A stretch of 64,000 nt of DNA from an uncultured Maribacter sp. (GCA_947498505.1 CANMKG010000005.1:62001-126000), one strand, 5' to 3'; shown: positions 1-9,951, counted from the first letter of the stretch. Notes: generated by a model not told the origin, from the sequence alone. Program-made: numbers and translations.

Positions 1-59
1 ATGAAATTCCGCAAAAAGCACGCAAGCTAGTTGAAATTTAATTGTTGAATCACAAGATT

Positions 60-94
60 AAAAAAGCCTTGATTTAAAAATCAAGGCTTTTTTA
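60..94. terminator. Bidirectional rho-independent terminator
   Basis: Inverted repeat AAAAAAGCCTTGAT / ATCAAGGCTTTTTT with a short AT loop and T-runs on both strands. It can end the DoxX-like operon arriving from the right on the minus strand, and any gene entering from the left. Two reading frames close before it (stops at 28-30 and 39-41), so a gene tail may lie at 1-41, but too little is visible to choose one. Confidence 0.85.
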
Positions 95-118
95 ATGGTT
101 AAAACACTGGTATAGTGT

Positions 119-472
119 TTATTTCATGAGTTTGTTCATGTAAATGTTAGATACTACTAAAACCGCCATAAGTATTACAAGTAAAAACAATATAAATATG
201 GAGTCTTTATGTTTTATATGAGCTACTAAGGCAGTAATTAAAAACAGCCCAACACCAGCGTAAGTCCATTCCTTTACCTGTAAAGGCGCAAAAGGCAGTA
301 TTAGTATAACCGCAGCTATAAGTTTTAAAACAGCCAATTCTACTCTAAAAAAGTCTGGAAACCCTAATGCCTTTACACCTTCAATAGTGTTTTTACTGAA
401 TAGATAAGTGTAAGAACTTAACAATAAAAAAGAAGAAATTATAATCGTGGATGACCAATATATTGTTTTCAT
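119..472 (-). CDS. DoxX-like family small membrane protein
   Basis: A 117-residue integral membrane protein with four hydrophobic segments (about residues 6-25, 45-65, 70-86 and 92-110). The segment GFPDFFRVELAVLK followed by a second helix is typical of DoxX-like (PF13564) proteins, whose biochemical role is mostly unknown. It starts 9 bases after the stop of the SDR oxidoreductase gene and ends before a strong terminator, so it is probably the last gene of the tetR-SDR-doxX unit and shares its TetR control. The family is inferred from sequence pattern; the function is unknown. Confidence 0.75.
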   Translation of the reverse strand: MKTIYWSSTIIISSFLLLSSYTYLFSKNTIEGVKALGFPDFFRVELAVLKLIAAVILILPFAPLQVKEWTYAGVGLFLITALVAHIKHKDSIFILFLLVILMAVLVVSNIYMNKLMK

Positions 473-481
473 ATTTTTTAG

Positions 482-1342
482 TTATAAAAAACTTTCCTTA
501 ATCTGATTAACTATTTTTGTACCATCAGGGTCTGCTTGAGTTTTTAAGGTACAAAAATTCTCGGCCCATTTTGAAGTACGAATGCGCAAGGGAGCTTTTT
601 CTGTCTGTGTTACCTTTAAAATTACTTCAGCAACCTCAAGACCTGTTTGGTAAATTTGTTCTGTACTCTCGTTAGCTCTTTTTTGATTTCCTGCCATGTA
701 CCTTTCAAAGATAGGTAAGTATTCGCCAGTTGCAAATTGACCTTCAACGGCAGTTTTTTCAATGGCAGAGGTCATAAATTCTGTAGCTATTCCTCCAGGT
801 TCAACACAAGTAATGTTAATATTAAAAGCATCACTTATATAGGTTGCAAGACCTTCCATATAACCTTCTACGGCAAATTTTGCTCCACAATACAATTCGT
901 TAAAGGGCTGACCAACTAAACCACCAACCGAGGTAATGCTAATGATTTGACCAGACTTTTGTTTTCTCATAAAGGGTATTACAGCTTGGGTACAAAGTAC
1001 AACGCCGTGATAATTAACGTCGGTAACCCATTTAATTTCTTCCTCTGTTGCATGTTCCGTTGTTTTAGCGAAACCCGCTCCAGCATTGTTCACTAAAACG
1101 TCTATGCTGTTATCTTTTGCTATTATGGTATTTACAGCAGATTTTATAGAAGTACTATTGGTTACATCTAGTTGAAGAATTTCAATATCTAGATTTTCTT
1201 CTTCAATTTTTGCTTTCAGATTGTTGGCCTTATCTAAATTTCGCATTGTAGCGTAGACCTTGTAATTGTTTTTGGCAAATAGAATGGCGCTTTCAAATCC
1301 TACGCCAGTTGAAGTTCCAGTAATTAATACATTTTTTTTCAT
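482..1342 (-). CDS. SDR family NAD(P)-dependent oxidoreductase
   Basis: Classical short-chain dehydrogenase/reductase of 286 residues. Visible motifs are the nucleotide-binding TGTSTGVG near residue 8, NNAGAG near 85, the catalytic serine in SITSVGG and the YCGAK (YxxxK) pair. I chose the ATG at 1342, not the upstream TTG of the longer open frame, because the Rossmann fold begins right there (MKKNVLITG) and the extension would run across a palindromic operator and the end of tetR. The substrate cannot be told from sequence. It lies 50 bases downstream of tetR and 9 bases before a DoxX-like gene, and is probably repressed by that TetR. Confidence 0.9.
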   Translation of the reverse strand: MKKNVLITGTSTGVGFESAILFAKNNYKVYATMRNLDKANNLKAKIEEENLDIEILQLDVTNSTSIKSAVNTIIAKDNSIDVLVNNAGAGFAKTTEHATEEEIKWVTDVNYHGVVLCTQAVIPFMRKQKSGQIISITSVGGLVGQPFNELYCGAKFAVEGYMEGLATYISDAFNINITCVEPGGIATEFMTSAIEKTAVEGQFATGEYLPIFERYMAGNQKRANESTEQIYQTGLEVAEVILKVTQTEKAPLRIRTSKWAENFCTLKTQADPDGTKIVNQIKESFL

Positions 1343-1354
1343 CGTAATTATTTT

Positions 1355-1376
1355 TTGGAATGAATGTTCATTCCAA
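1355..1376. promoter_or_regulatory. Palindromic TetR operator between tetR and the SDR gene
   Basis: Perfect inverted repeat with 10-base arms, TTGGAATGAA and TTCATTCCAA, around a TG centre. It sits 13 bases upstream of the SDR start and after the tetR stop. The same half-site TTGGAATGAA recurs upstream of tetR at 1963-1972. This spacing and repetition is typical of TetR-family operators; that this TetR is the ligand is inference. Confidence 0.75.
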
Positions 1377-1392
1377 TTAGTAGTTGTTTTTT

Positions 1393-1944
1393 TTATTCCT
1401 TGATTGCATCCCAAACCATTTGAATTTGATTTTTAAGAGAAGCTTGTTTTTTTTCTGATTGATTAAAGTACCATCGTAAATACGATAAAATGGCTCCGCC
1501 TACAAACATTAATATCTCATTAATATCAATACTTTTAATAATGCGTTCTTGCTTTCCTCTAACCAATAACTCATAAACTGGCAAAACAGCTTTTTCACCA
1601 ACACTTTTACTTTCTTTAGTAATTATAGGAGAAGCCTGTAATTGCTCCATAAATTTAAAATAGTCAGGATTATTGATGAAAAAGTCGATAATTAATGCAA
1701 AATAACCCTCAAATTGTGTTTTAATGGGTTTTTTTAAATCAAAGTCTTTTAGAGTTGATTTTTCCTCTTCCTTTATATTTATGTAAATTTCATTGATTAA
1801 CAATTCTTTGTTAGGAAAGTAGTTGTAAATGGTTCCCATTCCTGTTCCAGCAGCTTTTGCAATGGCGGACATAGGCGTGTTATGAACCCCCTTCTCAGTA
1901 AGAATCTTAAGCGCTGAAGATAATATAGCTTGTTTTTTAGTCAC
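1393..1944 (-). CDS. TetR/AcrR family transcriptional regulator
   Basis: A 183-residue regulator with an N-terminal TetR helix-turn-helix (about residues 5-50; pattern TPMSAIAKAAGTGMGTIYNYFPNKELL) and a helical C-terminal ligand domain. I place the start at a GTG (1942-1944): a longer frame opens with TTG at 1980, but a Bacteroidota -7 box lies inside that extension, 4 bases before the GTG, so the extension would not be transcribed. Operators lie on both sides of the gene, suggesting it represses itself and the SDR/DoxX-like genes downstream. The inducer is unknown. Confidence 0.88.
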   Translation of the reverse strand: MTKKQAILSSALKILTEKGVHNTPMSAIAKAAGTGMGTIYNYFPNKELLINEIYINIKEEEKSTLKDFDLKKPIKTQFEGYFALIIDFFINNPDYFKFMEQLQASPIITKESKSVGEKAVLPVYELLVRGKQERIIKSIDINEILMFVGGAILSYLRWYFNQSEKKQASLKNQIQMVWDAIKE

Positions 1945-1948
1945 ACTG

Positions 1949-1980
1949 CAAATATATGTTTTTTGGAATGAATACTCCAA
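1949..1980 (-). promoter_or_regulatory. tetR promoter with overlapping operator half-site
   Basis: On the minus strand a -7 box TATATTTG (1949-1956) lies 21 bases downstream of a TTG (-33, 1978-1980). The spacer holds TTGGAATGAA followed by TACTCCAA (1963-1980), a variant of the perfect operator at 1355-1376. A repressor bound there would block the promoter, so autoregulation is likely. The -7 box ends 4 bases before the GTG start, predicting a leaderless or nearly leaderless mRNA. Confidence 0.7.
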
Positions 1981-2044
1981 AAAAAGTATTCGTGAGATTT
2001 TTTATTGCAACCAGAAGAGTTTCTTTTCTAGTACTTTATAGGTT

Positions 2045-2782
2045 TCACGGTTTTTCTAATTGAATTATTGTTGCCTTCTGTGTATTAGTATCTACAATGG
2101 CAATTCCTTCGTTTGAATTATCCAATTGCGCAATGAGCTCTCCTTTGTTGTTCCAAACGGAACTTTTTCCAGCACAATCATACCCTCCAGATTTTCCAGC
2201 GAAATTAGCCATGAATGAAGTCATTCTGAATTTTTTAGCGATATCGGAAATCCGACGAATATCTTTGTCAACTCCGCTTACGGAGTTAAGAACACTGGCT
2301 ATATAAATGTTTGAACCTTTTTTGAAAGCGTTTTCTGAATGCTCTGAAACGGAAGTTTCATAACAGATGGCAAATCCAATGGTGTTGTTTTTAACCTCAA
2401 TTGGTGCAAGATTTTCTCCAGAAATAAAATACTTTTCTTCACCAGGGTGCAGGTGTTTTTTTGAATAAGTTTCTCTTGGTTTATGAGGTTGGAAAATCAC
2501 TATACCTATACAGATTCCAATGTTATTTTTGATTGGTAGTCCAACCGCAATTATAATTTCATTTGAGTTGCTAATTTTTTGAAAATCATCAAACCTTTTA
2601 TCAGCTTTCGTAGTTGCTAATTCTTTCGCAAGTTCGGGTTCATATCCTGTCAAAGAAAGTTCTGGGAAAACAATAACATCTGCCTTATTTTCAATAGAAA
2701 GTTCTATTAGGCTTTTATGGTTTTCAATATTTTTTTGGATATCCCCTTTTATTGGGGATGTCTGCGCAATACAAATTTTCAT
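2045..2782 (-). CDS. Carbon-nitrogen hydrolase (nitrilase superfamily)
   Basis: A 245-residue cytoplasmic hydrolase of the nitrilase fold. The Glu-Lys-Cys triad is visible: Glu41 in VFPELSLTGYE, Lys109 in YSKKHLHPGEE and Cys140 in AICYETS. Family members cleave amides or nitriles; the exact substrate (omega-amidase, N-carbamoyl amine or other) cannot be told. The length is a little below the usual 260-280 residues, but the fold appears complete. It is a single gene, separated from tetR by about 100 bases and followed upstream by the longest non-coding gap of the window. Confidence 0.88.
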   Translation of the reverse strand: MKICIAQTSPIKGDIQKNIENHKSLIELSIENKADVIVFPELSLTGYEPELAKELATTKADKRFDDFQKISNSNEIIIAVGLPIKNNIGICIGIVIFQPHKPRETYSKKHLHPGEEKYFISGENLAPIEVKNNTIGFAICYETSVSEHSENAFKKGSNIYIASVLNSVSGVDKDIRRISDIAKKFRMTSFMANFAGKSGGYDCAGKSSVWNNKGELIAQLDNSNEGIAIVDTNTQKATIIQLEKP

Positions 2783-2908
2783 TTACCGAATCTTGTTCTA
2801 AAAAAGATTTATTTATGACAAGTTAATTGATTAAAAGTAATAAAGATACCAATCTTTATCATGGGAAAAATGAAGGTATAATACTCCAAGTACTACAGTA
2901 CTGAAATT

Positions 2909-3088
2909 ATGAATTTGCGAGTGAGATTAATTTGGAACAAGATACCTTGATGACCTTAGTTTTACTTTAGAAAAAGAGGTAGAAATCTTAAAATAAAGCC
3001 TTGTTCTAAATTTAATATTGAAGACGAATCTTTGAAATCTTCTGTTGAATCTACTTTTTTTGAAATTTATGAGTACAGTTGCATATAA
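2909..3088 (+). pseudogene. Possible decayed RelE/ParE-like toxin gene
   Basis: The 345-base gap 2783-3127 holds no intact gene, but three overlapping frame pieces read like one short protein: MNLRVRLIWNKIP (from ATG 2909), then YLDDLSFTLEKEVEILK (2943-2993), then IKPCSKFNIEDESLK... to a stop at 3086-3088. Joined across two frameshifts they resemble the RelE/ParE pattern (a basic start with a W, LDD near residue 15, a helix ending ILK.KP, and a late IYE strand). No antitoxin is seen nearby. This rests on pattern only, with no alignment. Confidence 0.35.
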
Positions 3089-3112
3089 TCACCTAGGTGA
3101 TTATATGCAACT
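3077..3112. repeat. Perfect 36-bp palindrome without loop
   Basis: Both halves match without a mismatch, reading AGTTGCATATAATCACCT and its exact complement, with centre CCTAGG. One mismatch further out it extends to 3073-3116. It covers the end of the possible toxin remnant and lies 16 bases beyond the stop of the isomerase-like gene. There is no T-run on either side, so it is not an ordinary terminator. Confidence 0.9.
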
Positions 3113-3127
3113 ATACCGTTTACAAAG

Positions 3128-3994
3128 CTATACGTCACAAATTAAAAACCCTTGTTTGAGTGAATCAATTTTATCCTCTCTTTCGGGTATAAATTCTTGA
3201 GCTACATAGCCTTTATAGCCTGTTGCCAAAATAGCTTTCATTATGGCAGGGTAGTACAATTCTTGACCTTCATCAATCTCATGTCTGCCAGGAACACCTG
3301 CGGTGTGATAGTGACCAAAGTATTTATGATTGTTTTGAATGGAGCGAATAATATCTCCTTCTTGAATCTGCATATGGTAAATATCGTATAACAACTTAAA
3401 GTTTTCCGAGCCAAGCGCCTCGCATAAAGCAATTCCCCAGGCAGAAGTATCACACATATAATCTGGGTGATTCACTTGATTAAAAAGTTCCATTTGTATT
3501 ACCACACCATGTTTCTCTGCCAAAGGCATAATTTGTTTTAACCCTTTTACACAGTTTTCAAGTCCAACAGTATCATCCATTCCTCTACGGTTACCACTAA
3601 AGCAAATAAGGTTTGTATAACCAGCCTCAGCAACTTTAGGGATCATTTCGGTGTAATTTTTTATAAGAACATCGTGGTACTTAGGGTCATTCCACCCTTC
3701 GGTAAGATTAATTTCAGCTCCATTACACATGGCGCAGTGGATATCGTATTTTTTTAACAAAGGCCATTCTTCAGGACCCATTAAGTCTATAGCTTTAACA
3801 CCTAAAGTATTTAATGTTTTAAGAAAATCTTCGAGAGGAATATCTCCAAAACACCAATGGCAAACACTGTGGTTTAAGTTATTTTTAAGCTTAAATTCCA
3901 TATTTTGTTTTTTATCTTGAGCATTAACATCTTTACAGGCAACCATACCAATAGTTGCAGCCGCAGAAGTGCCAATAAAAGTTCTCCTTTTCAT
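3128..3994 (-). CDS. Exported TIM-barrel protein, hydroxypyruvate isomerase-like
   Basis: A 288-residue protein of the xylose isomerase-like TIM-barrel family (PF01261), closest in pattern to hydroxypyruvate isomerases. It begins with a twin-arginine signal (KRRTFIGTSAAATIG) followed by a cysteine in GMVAC, so it is probably exported folded by Tat, perhaps as a lipoprotein. Barrel motifs visible include GVKAIDLMG, VIQMELFN, LYDIYHMQ and the C-terminal GYVAQEFIPE, which carry the metal-binding Glu/Asp/His residues. The true substrate is uncertain. It stands alone in the minus direction. Confidence 0.82.
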   Translation of the reverse strand: MKRRTFIGTSAAATIGMVACKDVNAQDKKQNMEFKLKNNLNHSVCHWCFGDIPLEDFLKTLNTLGVKAIDLMGPEEWPLLKKYDIHCAMCNGAEINLTEGWNDPKYHDVLIKNYTEMIPKVAEAGYTNLICFSGNRRGMDDTVGLENCVKGLKQIMPLAEKHGVVIQMELFNQVNHPDYMCDTSAWGIALCEALGSENFKLLYDIYHMQIQEGDIIRSIQNNHKYFGHYHTAGVPGRHEIDEGQELYYPAIMKAILATGYKGYVAQEFIPEREDKIDSLKQGFLICDV

Positions 3995-4089
3995 AACCTA
4001 CTTTGATTTAATGATTTGTTTGGATTTACTATGTTTGATTAGATATTGTAATTTGCGCGGTACTAAAGATATATTTTTTAACCATAATA

Positions 4090-4332
4090 ATGAAAATACA
4101 ACCAGATAAAAAGAAATTAGTGGAAATGGCTCATTATAAAATGCCTTTTGGTAAATATAAAGGGCGTTATTTGGTTGATCTACCAGAACCTTACTTTGTT
4201 TGGTTTCAGCAAAAAGGTTTTCCTACAGGTAAATTAGGAGATTTATTAAAATCAATGTTTGAAATTAAAATAAACGGATTAGAACCTTTAATTCGTAGAA
4301 TTCAGAAAGATTTTCCAAAGGAATCCCTGTAA
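4090..4332 (+). CDS. DUF3820 family protein
   Basis: An 80-residue soluble protein with the DUF3820 signature: MPFGKYKGRYLVDLPEPYFVW followed by a basic C-terminal helix. The pattern of a short glycine/lysine start and a W-F pair is common in small Bacteroidota and gammaproteobacterial proteins, with an uncertain link to nucleic-acid handling. It lies 54 bases upstream of pyrG, but a -7 box separates them, so pyrG probably has its own promoter. Confidence 0.8.
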   Translation: MKIQPDKKKLVEMAHYKMPFGKYKGRYLVDLPEPYFVWFQQKGFPTGKLGDLLKSMFEIKINGLEPLIRRIQKDFPKESL

Positions 4333-6000
<1,668 letters not shown>

Positions 6001-6039
6001 TAAAATGTGCCATATTGGCATAAACCACGCAATTGGGCA

Positions 6040-6047
6040 TATATTTG
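6040..6047 (+). promoter_or_regulatory. yidC -7 promoter box
   Basis: TATATTTG between pyrG and yidC, 42 bases before the yidC start. A TTG at 6015-6017 is 22 bases upstream, slightly farther than usual. A small inverted repeat TGCCA/TGGCA lies at 6007-6019. Confidence 0.55.
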
Positions 6048-6089
6048 CTTTTGAAAATTAAACAATACCAGATTAACTAGGTTATCTAT

Positions 6090-7961
6090 ATGGAAGAAAA
6101 GAAATTAGATTTAAATTCTATTATTGGCTTTGTGCTTATTTTTGGGATACTCATTTTTATGTTTTATCAAAATAGGCCTACCCCAGAAGAATTAGAAGCA
6201 GAAAAGGCGAAAAAGGAGTTGGTTGAGCAACAAGCAAAGGCAGAGGAGGCAAAAGCAAGCAATGTTGTATCTAACGAAAAACCCGCAATAAATTTACAAG
6301 ACTCTACAGCAGTAGCAAATTATAAAAGTAACATAGGTGCTTTTGGTTTTACTGCACCTTCTGATAACGTTACCGTTTTAGAGAATAATGTACTTTATTT
6401 AAAAGTCAGCAATAGAGGTGGGCAAATTGTTGAGGCAAAAATGAAAAATTTTGTCACTTATGATTCTGTTCCAATTTATCTTGTTAAAGATGGTAATGCC
6501 TCATTTGGTTTAAATTTTTCTACTTCAGACAATAGAAATTTAAACTCTACGGATTTATATTTTGAACCGTCAATTACAGAAAGTAGCGGTAATAAGGTGC
6601 TTTCCATGAAGGCAAAAGTATCTAACAATCAGTTTTTGGAGTACAGATACGAAATTAAGCCAGATGATTATATGGTTGATTTTGCGGTTCGTTCGCAAGG
6701 TTTAGGTAGCGTAATTAACGGAAATCAATCTATTAATCTAGATTGGAAAATGAAAGGTATTAGACACTCTAAAAGTGTAAAATATGAAAACCGTTATACC
6801 AGATTAACTTATAATCACGAAGAAGGTAAAGTTAGTAAACTATCGGAAAGTAGTGATGATGATGAACAAGAGGTTGATGTAAAATGGTTGTCGTACCGTC
6901 AACATTTTTTTAGCTCTATACTAATTAATAAGTCTGGATTTGAAAGTGCGGAGCTTACTTCTAAAAATTTGGTTGAAGAAGAAAGTAAAGAAACTAAATT
7001 CACGAAAGACTATGCTTCTGTAATGCCAATAAAGATGGAGGGAGGCGAAATTAATGAAAAGCTAAACTTATACTACGGCCCAACAGATGTAAAAGTGCTC
7101 TCTAAATATGAAAATTTAGATTTAGAAGATTCTATTCCTTTTGGATGGGGGATTTTTGGATGGATAAATAGATATGTGTTTACTCCATTTTATTCGCTAC
7201 TAAGCTCATTCTTGCCTTTTGGAATAGCAATTGTTGTAATGACAATTTTGGTGCGATTGGCAATGTCGCCAGTAACCTATAAGTCGTATTTATCTCAAGC
7301 TAAAATGAAGGTGTTAAAACCTGAAATTACAGAGCTTAATGAAAAATACAAGGACAATGCTATGAAAAAGCAACAAGAAACAATGAAGCTCTACGGTAAA
7401 GCAGGAGTCAGCCCCATGAGTGGATGTGTACCAGCTTTGCTGCAAATGCCAATATTTTATGCATTGTTTATGTTTTTTCCAACATCATTTGCGTTAAGAC
7501 AAAAACCATTTTTATGGGCAGATGATCTTTCATCTTTTGATGCTATTTTTGAGTGGTCAACACATATACCGTTTATATCTACTTTCTACGGGAATCATGT
7601 TAGTTTATTCCCGATTTTAGCTTCGATAGCAATTTTCTTTTACATGATGATGACTACAGGGCAAAATATGCCAACGCAACCCGGTATGCCTAACATGAAA
7701 TTTATTATGTACTTAATGCCTTTCATGATGTTATTCTTCTTTAATAACTATGCAAGTGGTTTAAGTTTGTATTATTTTGTTTCTAATTTAATTACTATAG
7801 GTATTATGCTGGTGATTAAGAATTTTATTATTGACAATGATAAGATTCATGCGCAGATACAGGAGAATAAGAAGAAACCTAAAAAGGAAAACAAGTTTCA
7901 GAAAAAAATGAGAGAGATGATGGAGCAAGCTGAAGAACAAAAAAAGACTGGCAAAAGATAA
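6090..7961 (+). CDS. yidC: Membrane protein insertase YidC
   Basis: Inserts and folds inner-membrane proteins, alone or with SecYEG. At 623 residues it has the Gram-negative layout: an N-terminal membrane anchor (about 12-28), a large periplasmic beta domain, then a conserved core of about five membrane helices from residue ~360. Core features include VMTILVRLAMSPVTYKS, the basic loop QAKMKVLKPEITELNEKYKD and PALLQMPIFYALFMFFP. The C-terminus is rich in lysine (KKPKKENKFQKK), as expected for a ribosome-binding tail. It ends before a strong terminator. Confidence 0.97.
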   Translation: MEEKKLDLNSIIGFVLIFGILIFMFYQNRPTPEELEAEKAKKELVEQQAKAEEAKASNVVSNEKPAINLQDSTAVANYKSNIGAFGFTAPSDNVTVLENNVLYLKVSNRGGQIVEAKMKNFVTYDSVPIYLVKDGNASFGLNFSTSDNRNLNSTDLYFEPSITESSGNKVLSMKAKVSNNQFLEYRYEIKPDDYMVDFAVRSQGLGSVINGNQSINLDWKMKGIRHSKSVKYENRYTRLTYNHEEGKVSKLSESSDDDEQEVDVKWLSYRQHFFSSILINKSGFESAELTSKNLVEEESKETKFTKDYASVMPIKMEGGEINEKLNLYYGPTDVKVLSKYENLDLEDSIPFGWGIFGWINRYVFTPFYSLLSSFLPFGIAIVVMTILVRLAMSPVTYKSYLSQAKMKVLKPEITELNEKYKDNAMKKQQETMKLYGKAGVSPMSGCVPALLQMPIFYALFMFFPTSFALRQKPFLWADDLSSFDAIFEWSTHIPFISTFYGNHVSLFPILASIAIFFYMMMTTGQNMPTQPGMPNMKFIMYLMPFMMLFFFNNYASGLSLYYFVSNLITIGIMLVIKNFIIDNDKIHAQIQENKKKPKKENKFQKKMREMMEQAEEQKKTGKR

Positions 7962-7985
7962 AGTAACATTGCATATTGTGTAAAA

Positions 7986-8017
7986 TAAAAACTCCTTCAT
8001 ATTGAAGGAGTTTTTAT
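7986..8017 (+). terminator. yidC terminator
   Basis: Stem AAAACTCCTTCA / TGAAGGAGTTTT followed by T-rich sequence, 25 bases after the yidC stop. Confidence 0.88.
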
Positions 8018-8171
8018 TTTTAGGTTGGTTTATGGTAAGATTTGGAATGTCAAAGATGCATGCAATTGAGTGATTTTAAAATTAAAAGTTGCCAAAGAAT
8101 GTTTTTTGTATGTTAATGATATTAGATATGATGTTTGCCTTTTTTACTTTAAGAAATACAATGAAAAAGGT

Positions 8172-8208
8172 AAAGCTTCTTATCGCCTATTTGCAATAAG
8201 AAGCTTTT
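8172..8208. terminator. Hairpin downstream of the fasciclin gene
   Basis: Inverted repeat AAAGCTTCTTAT / ATAAGAAGCTTT with a 12-base loop, about 25 bases beyond the stop of the minus-strand fasciclin gene. The T-run on the minus strand is interrupted (TACCTTTTT), so termination may be partial. Apart from this hairpin I see nothing in 8018-8232. Confidence 0.6.
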
Positions 8209-8232
8209 ACACAACACAACCAATATTACTTA

Positions 8233-9783
8233 TTACATGTGTGCAATAAGATCTAAAACTTCTTGGGGTAGTAAAACTTTATCAATTACATGTACAACAC
8301 CATTACTGGTTTCAACATTAGGCAAATCTACTGTCGCGTTTTCATCCGTAGCATCTATAATATGTACCATATCATTTTTAATGTTTATTTCAACAGATTC
8401 TTCTTGTACAGTTTCAATCATTTGTCCATCACTTAAATCTGTAGAAAGCGCAGCAACTCCTGAAACTACATGATATGTTAATACTTTGGCAAGTAGTGAT
8501 TTTTCATCTTCCGTGTCAAAATCTGCTAAACTATTGTAATCATTACCAAGGATATCCAATAGTTCGGCAAATGCCGCATTTGTTGGGGCAAAAACAGTAA
8601 AAGGTCCATCTCCACTTAGAACATCTACTAACCCAGCATCTGCCTGAACTAATGCATCAACTAACAAACTCAAGTCTTCAGTTTCTTGCGCGGTTTCAAC
8701 TATATTTTTTGCAGTAAGAGAAGCAACAAAATCTATAGCTGCTTGGGGAAGTAATACTTTATTTATGGTATGCGCTACTCCGTTTGAGGCCATAATATCT
8801 GTACCAGTAATTTCGGCATCAACATCTGATGCATCTCCAATTACATATGTATTTCCAGAAGCAATAACTTCTATTTTGTTATCTGTAAGCGCTGTTGATA
8901 CTTCTCCAGAAGAAAGGTCTGCCTCTAAAACTTTTGCAGGGATAACATGATATAAAAGAATGTCTTTAAGCAGATTCATTTCATCTTCTGTATCAAAATC
9001 ATCCAAGCTATTGTAATCATCACCTAAAGCATCTAATAGAGCAGTAAAAGCATCATCCGTTGGAGCAAAAACTGTAAATGGACCATCACCATTTAAAGTG
9101 TCTACCAAGTTTGCTTTAATAACGGCTGCTTCAAGAACAGATAGGGCTTCTGTTTCAACAACAATTTCAACCAACGATTTTGCCGAAGCAGCGTTGATAG
9201 CGTCAATAACTTCTTGAGGTAATAATACCGCGTCAATAACATGAACTATTCCATTACTTGTTTCAATATTTGGGGTCGAAACAACAGCTGCAGCGATATC
9301 CATGCCTTGTTTATCCTTAATGGTAACGGTAGAGCCATCAATCCCAACTGTTAGTTGCTCTCCTTGAACAGTGGTTAAGTTTTGTCCGTCACTTAAATCT
9401 GATGATAAAGCAGAAGCGGCTACTACATGATATGTTAAAATAGATGCAAGAAGTGCTTTGTCTTCATCGGTGGTAAAATCGTCTAAGGAGTTGTAGGCTT
9501 CTAAACTTCCTAAAAGTGCTGTAAATGCGTCATTGGTTGGGGCAAAAACGGTGAAAGGGCCTGTTCCGCTAAGTGTACCAATAAGGTCTGTTCCGGCTTT
9601 TTCATCAGCCTTGGTTAAAGCGGCAACTAATGAACTAAGTGCACTGGAATTTTGTGCTGTTTGAACAATGTTGAACTGTTGAATAACAATGTCATCCCCA
9701 TCGTCATCATTGTCGCATGAGATTGTAATCATAGAAACAATGGCAAGTAGAAACAATGTTTTAATTCTAAAAATCTTTTTCAT
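8233..9783 (-). CDS. Lipoprotein with three fasciclin (FAS1) domains
   Basis: A 516-residue envelope protein. I use the ATG at 9783, since it gives a signal peptide (KKIFRIKTLFLLAIVSMITISC) with a lipobox-like Cys23, followed by an acidic run DNDDDGDD that in Bacteroidota favours surface display. Three FAS1 repeats follow (about 35-185, 195-340 and 345-515), each with the hallmark GPFTVFAPTNDAF and YHVV or YHVI, and each ending in a HVID/HTIN-KVLLPQE block. FAS1 domains mediate cell adhesion or ligand binding. The repeats are close enough to indicate internal duplication. It has its own promoter and a leader of about 100 bases. Confidence 0.93.
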   Translation of the reverse strand: MKKIFRIKTLFLLAIVSMITISCDNDDDGDDIVIQQFNIVQTAQNSSALSSLVAALTKADEKAGTDLIGTLSGTGPFTVFAPTNDAFTALLGSLEAYNSLDDFTTDEDKALLASILTYHVVAASALSSDLSDGQNLTTVQGEQLTVGIDGSTVTIKDKQGMDIAAAVVSTPNIETSNGIVHVIDAVLLPQEVIDAINAASAKSLVEIVVETEALSVLEAAVIKANLVDTLNGDGPFTVFAPTDDAFTALLDALGDDYNSLDDFDTEDEMNLLKDILLYHVIPAKVLEADLSSGEVSTALTDNKIEVIASGNTYVIGDASDVDAEITGTDIMASNGVAHTINKVLLPQAAIDFVASLTAKNIVETAQETEDLSLLVDALVQADAGLVDVLSGDGPFTVFAPTNAAFAELLDILGNDYNSLADFDTEDEKSLLAKVLTYHVVSGVAALSTDLSDGQMIETVQEESVEINIKNDMVHIIDATDENATVDLPNVETSNGVVHVIDKVLLPQEVLDLIAHM

Positions 9784-9889
9784 AGCAAGTTTTTTTAAAT
9801 AATTAAAATTTGTAATTGTGGTGTAAGCTAACACGTTGTAATGTGTTGAATTGAAGTTAAATAAAGCGCCTAATTTCAATTTTGTTTAA

Positions 9890-9919
9890 CAAATATAAAA
9901 AAAGATTAAACAAAACCAA
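9890..9919 (-). promoter_or_regulatory. Promoter of the fasciclin gene
   Basis: On the minus strand TTG (9917-9919), a 19-base spacer, then TATATTTG (9890-9897): an ideal Bacteroidota housekeeping promoter. It predicts a 5' leader of about 100 bases before the ATG at 9783. Confidence 0.75.
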
Positions 9920-9951
9920 ATTTTCTTTGCCTATTAGATATATTTTAAGAA

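Noticed and set aside
1-41. Possible C-terminal end of a gene at the left edge
   Set aside because: Two frames close here (at 30 and 41), and there are too few codons to choose one or name it.
1343-1414. N-terminal extension of the SDR frame
   Set aside because: It would translate the palindromic operator and overlap tetR; the Rossmann fold starts at 1342.
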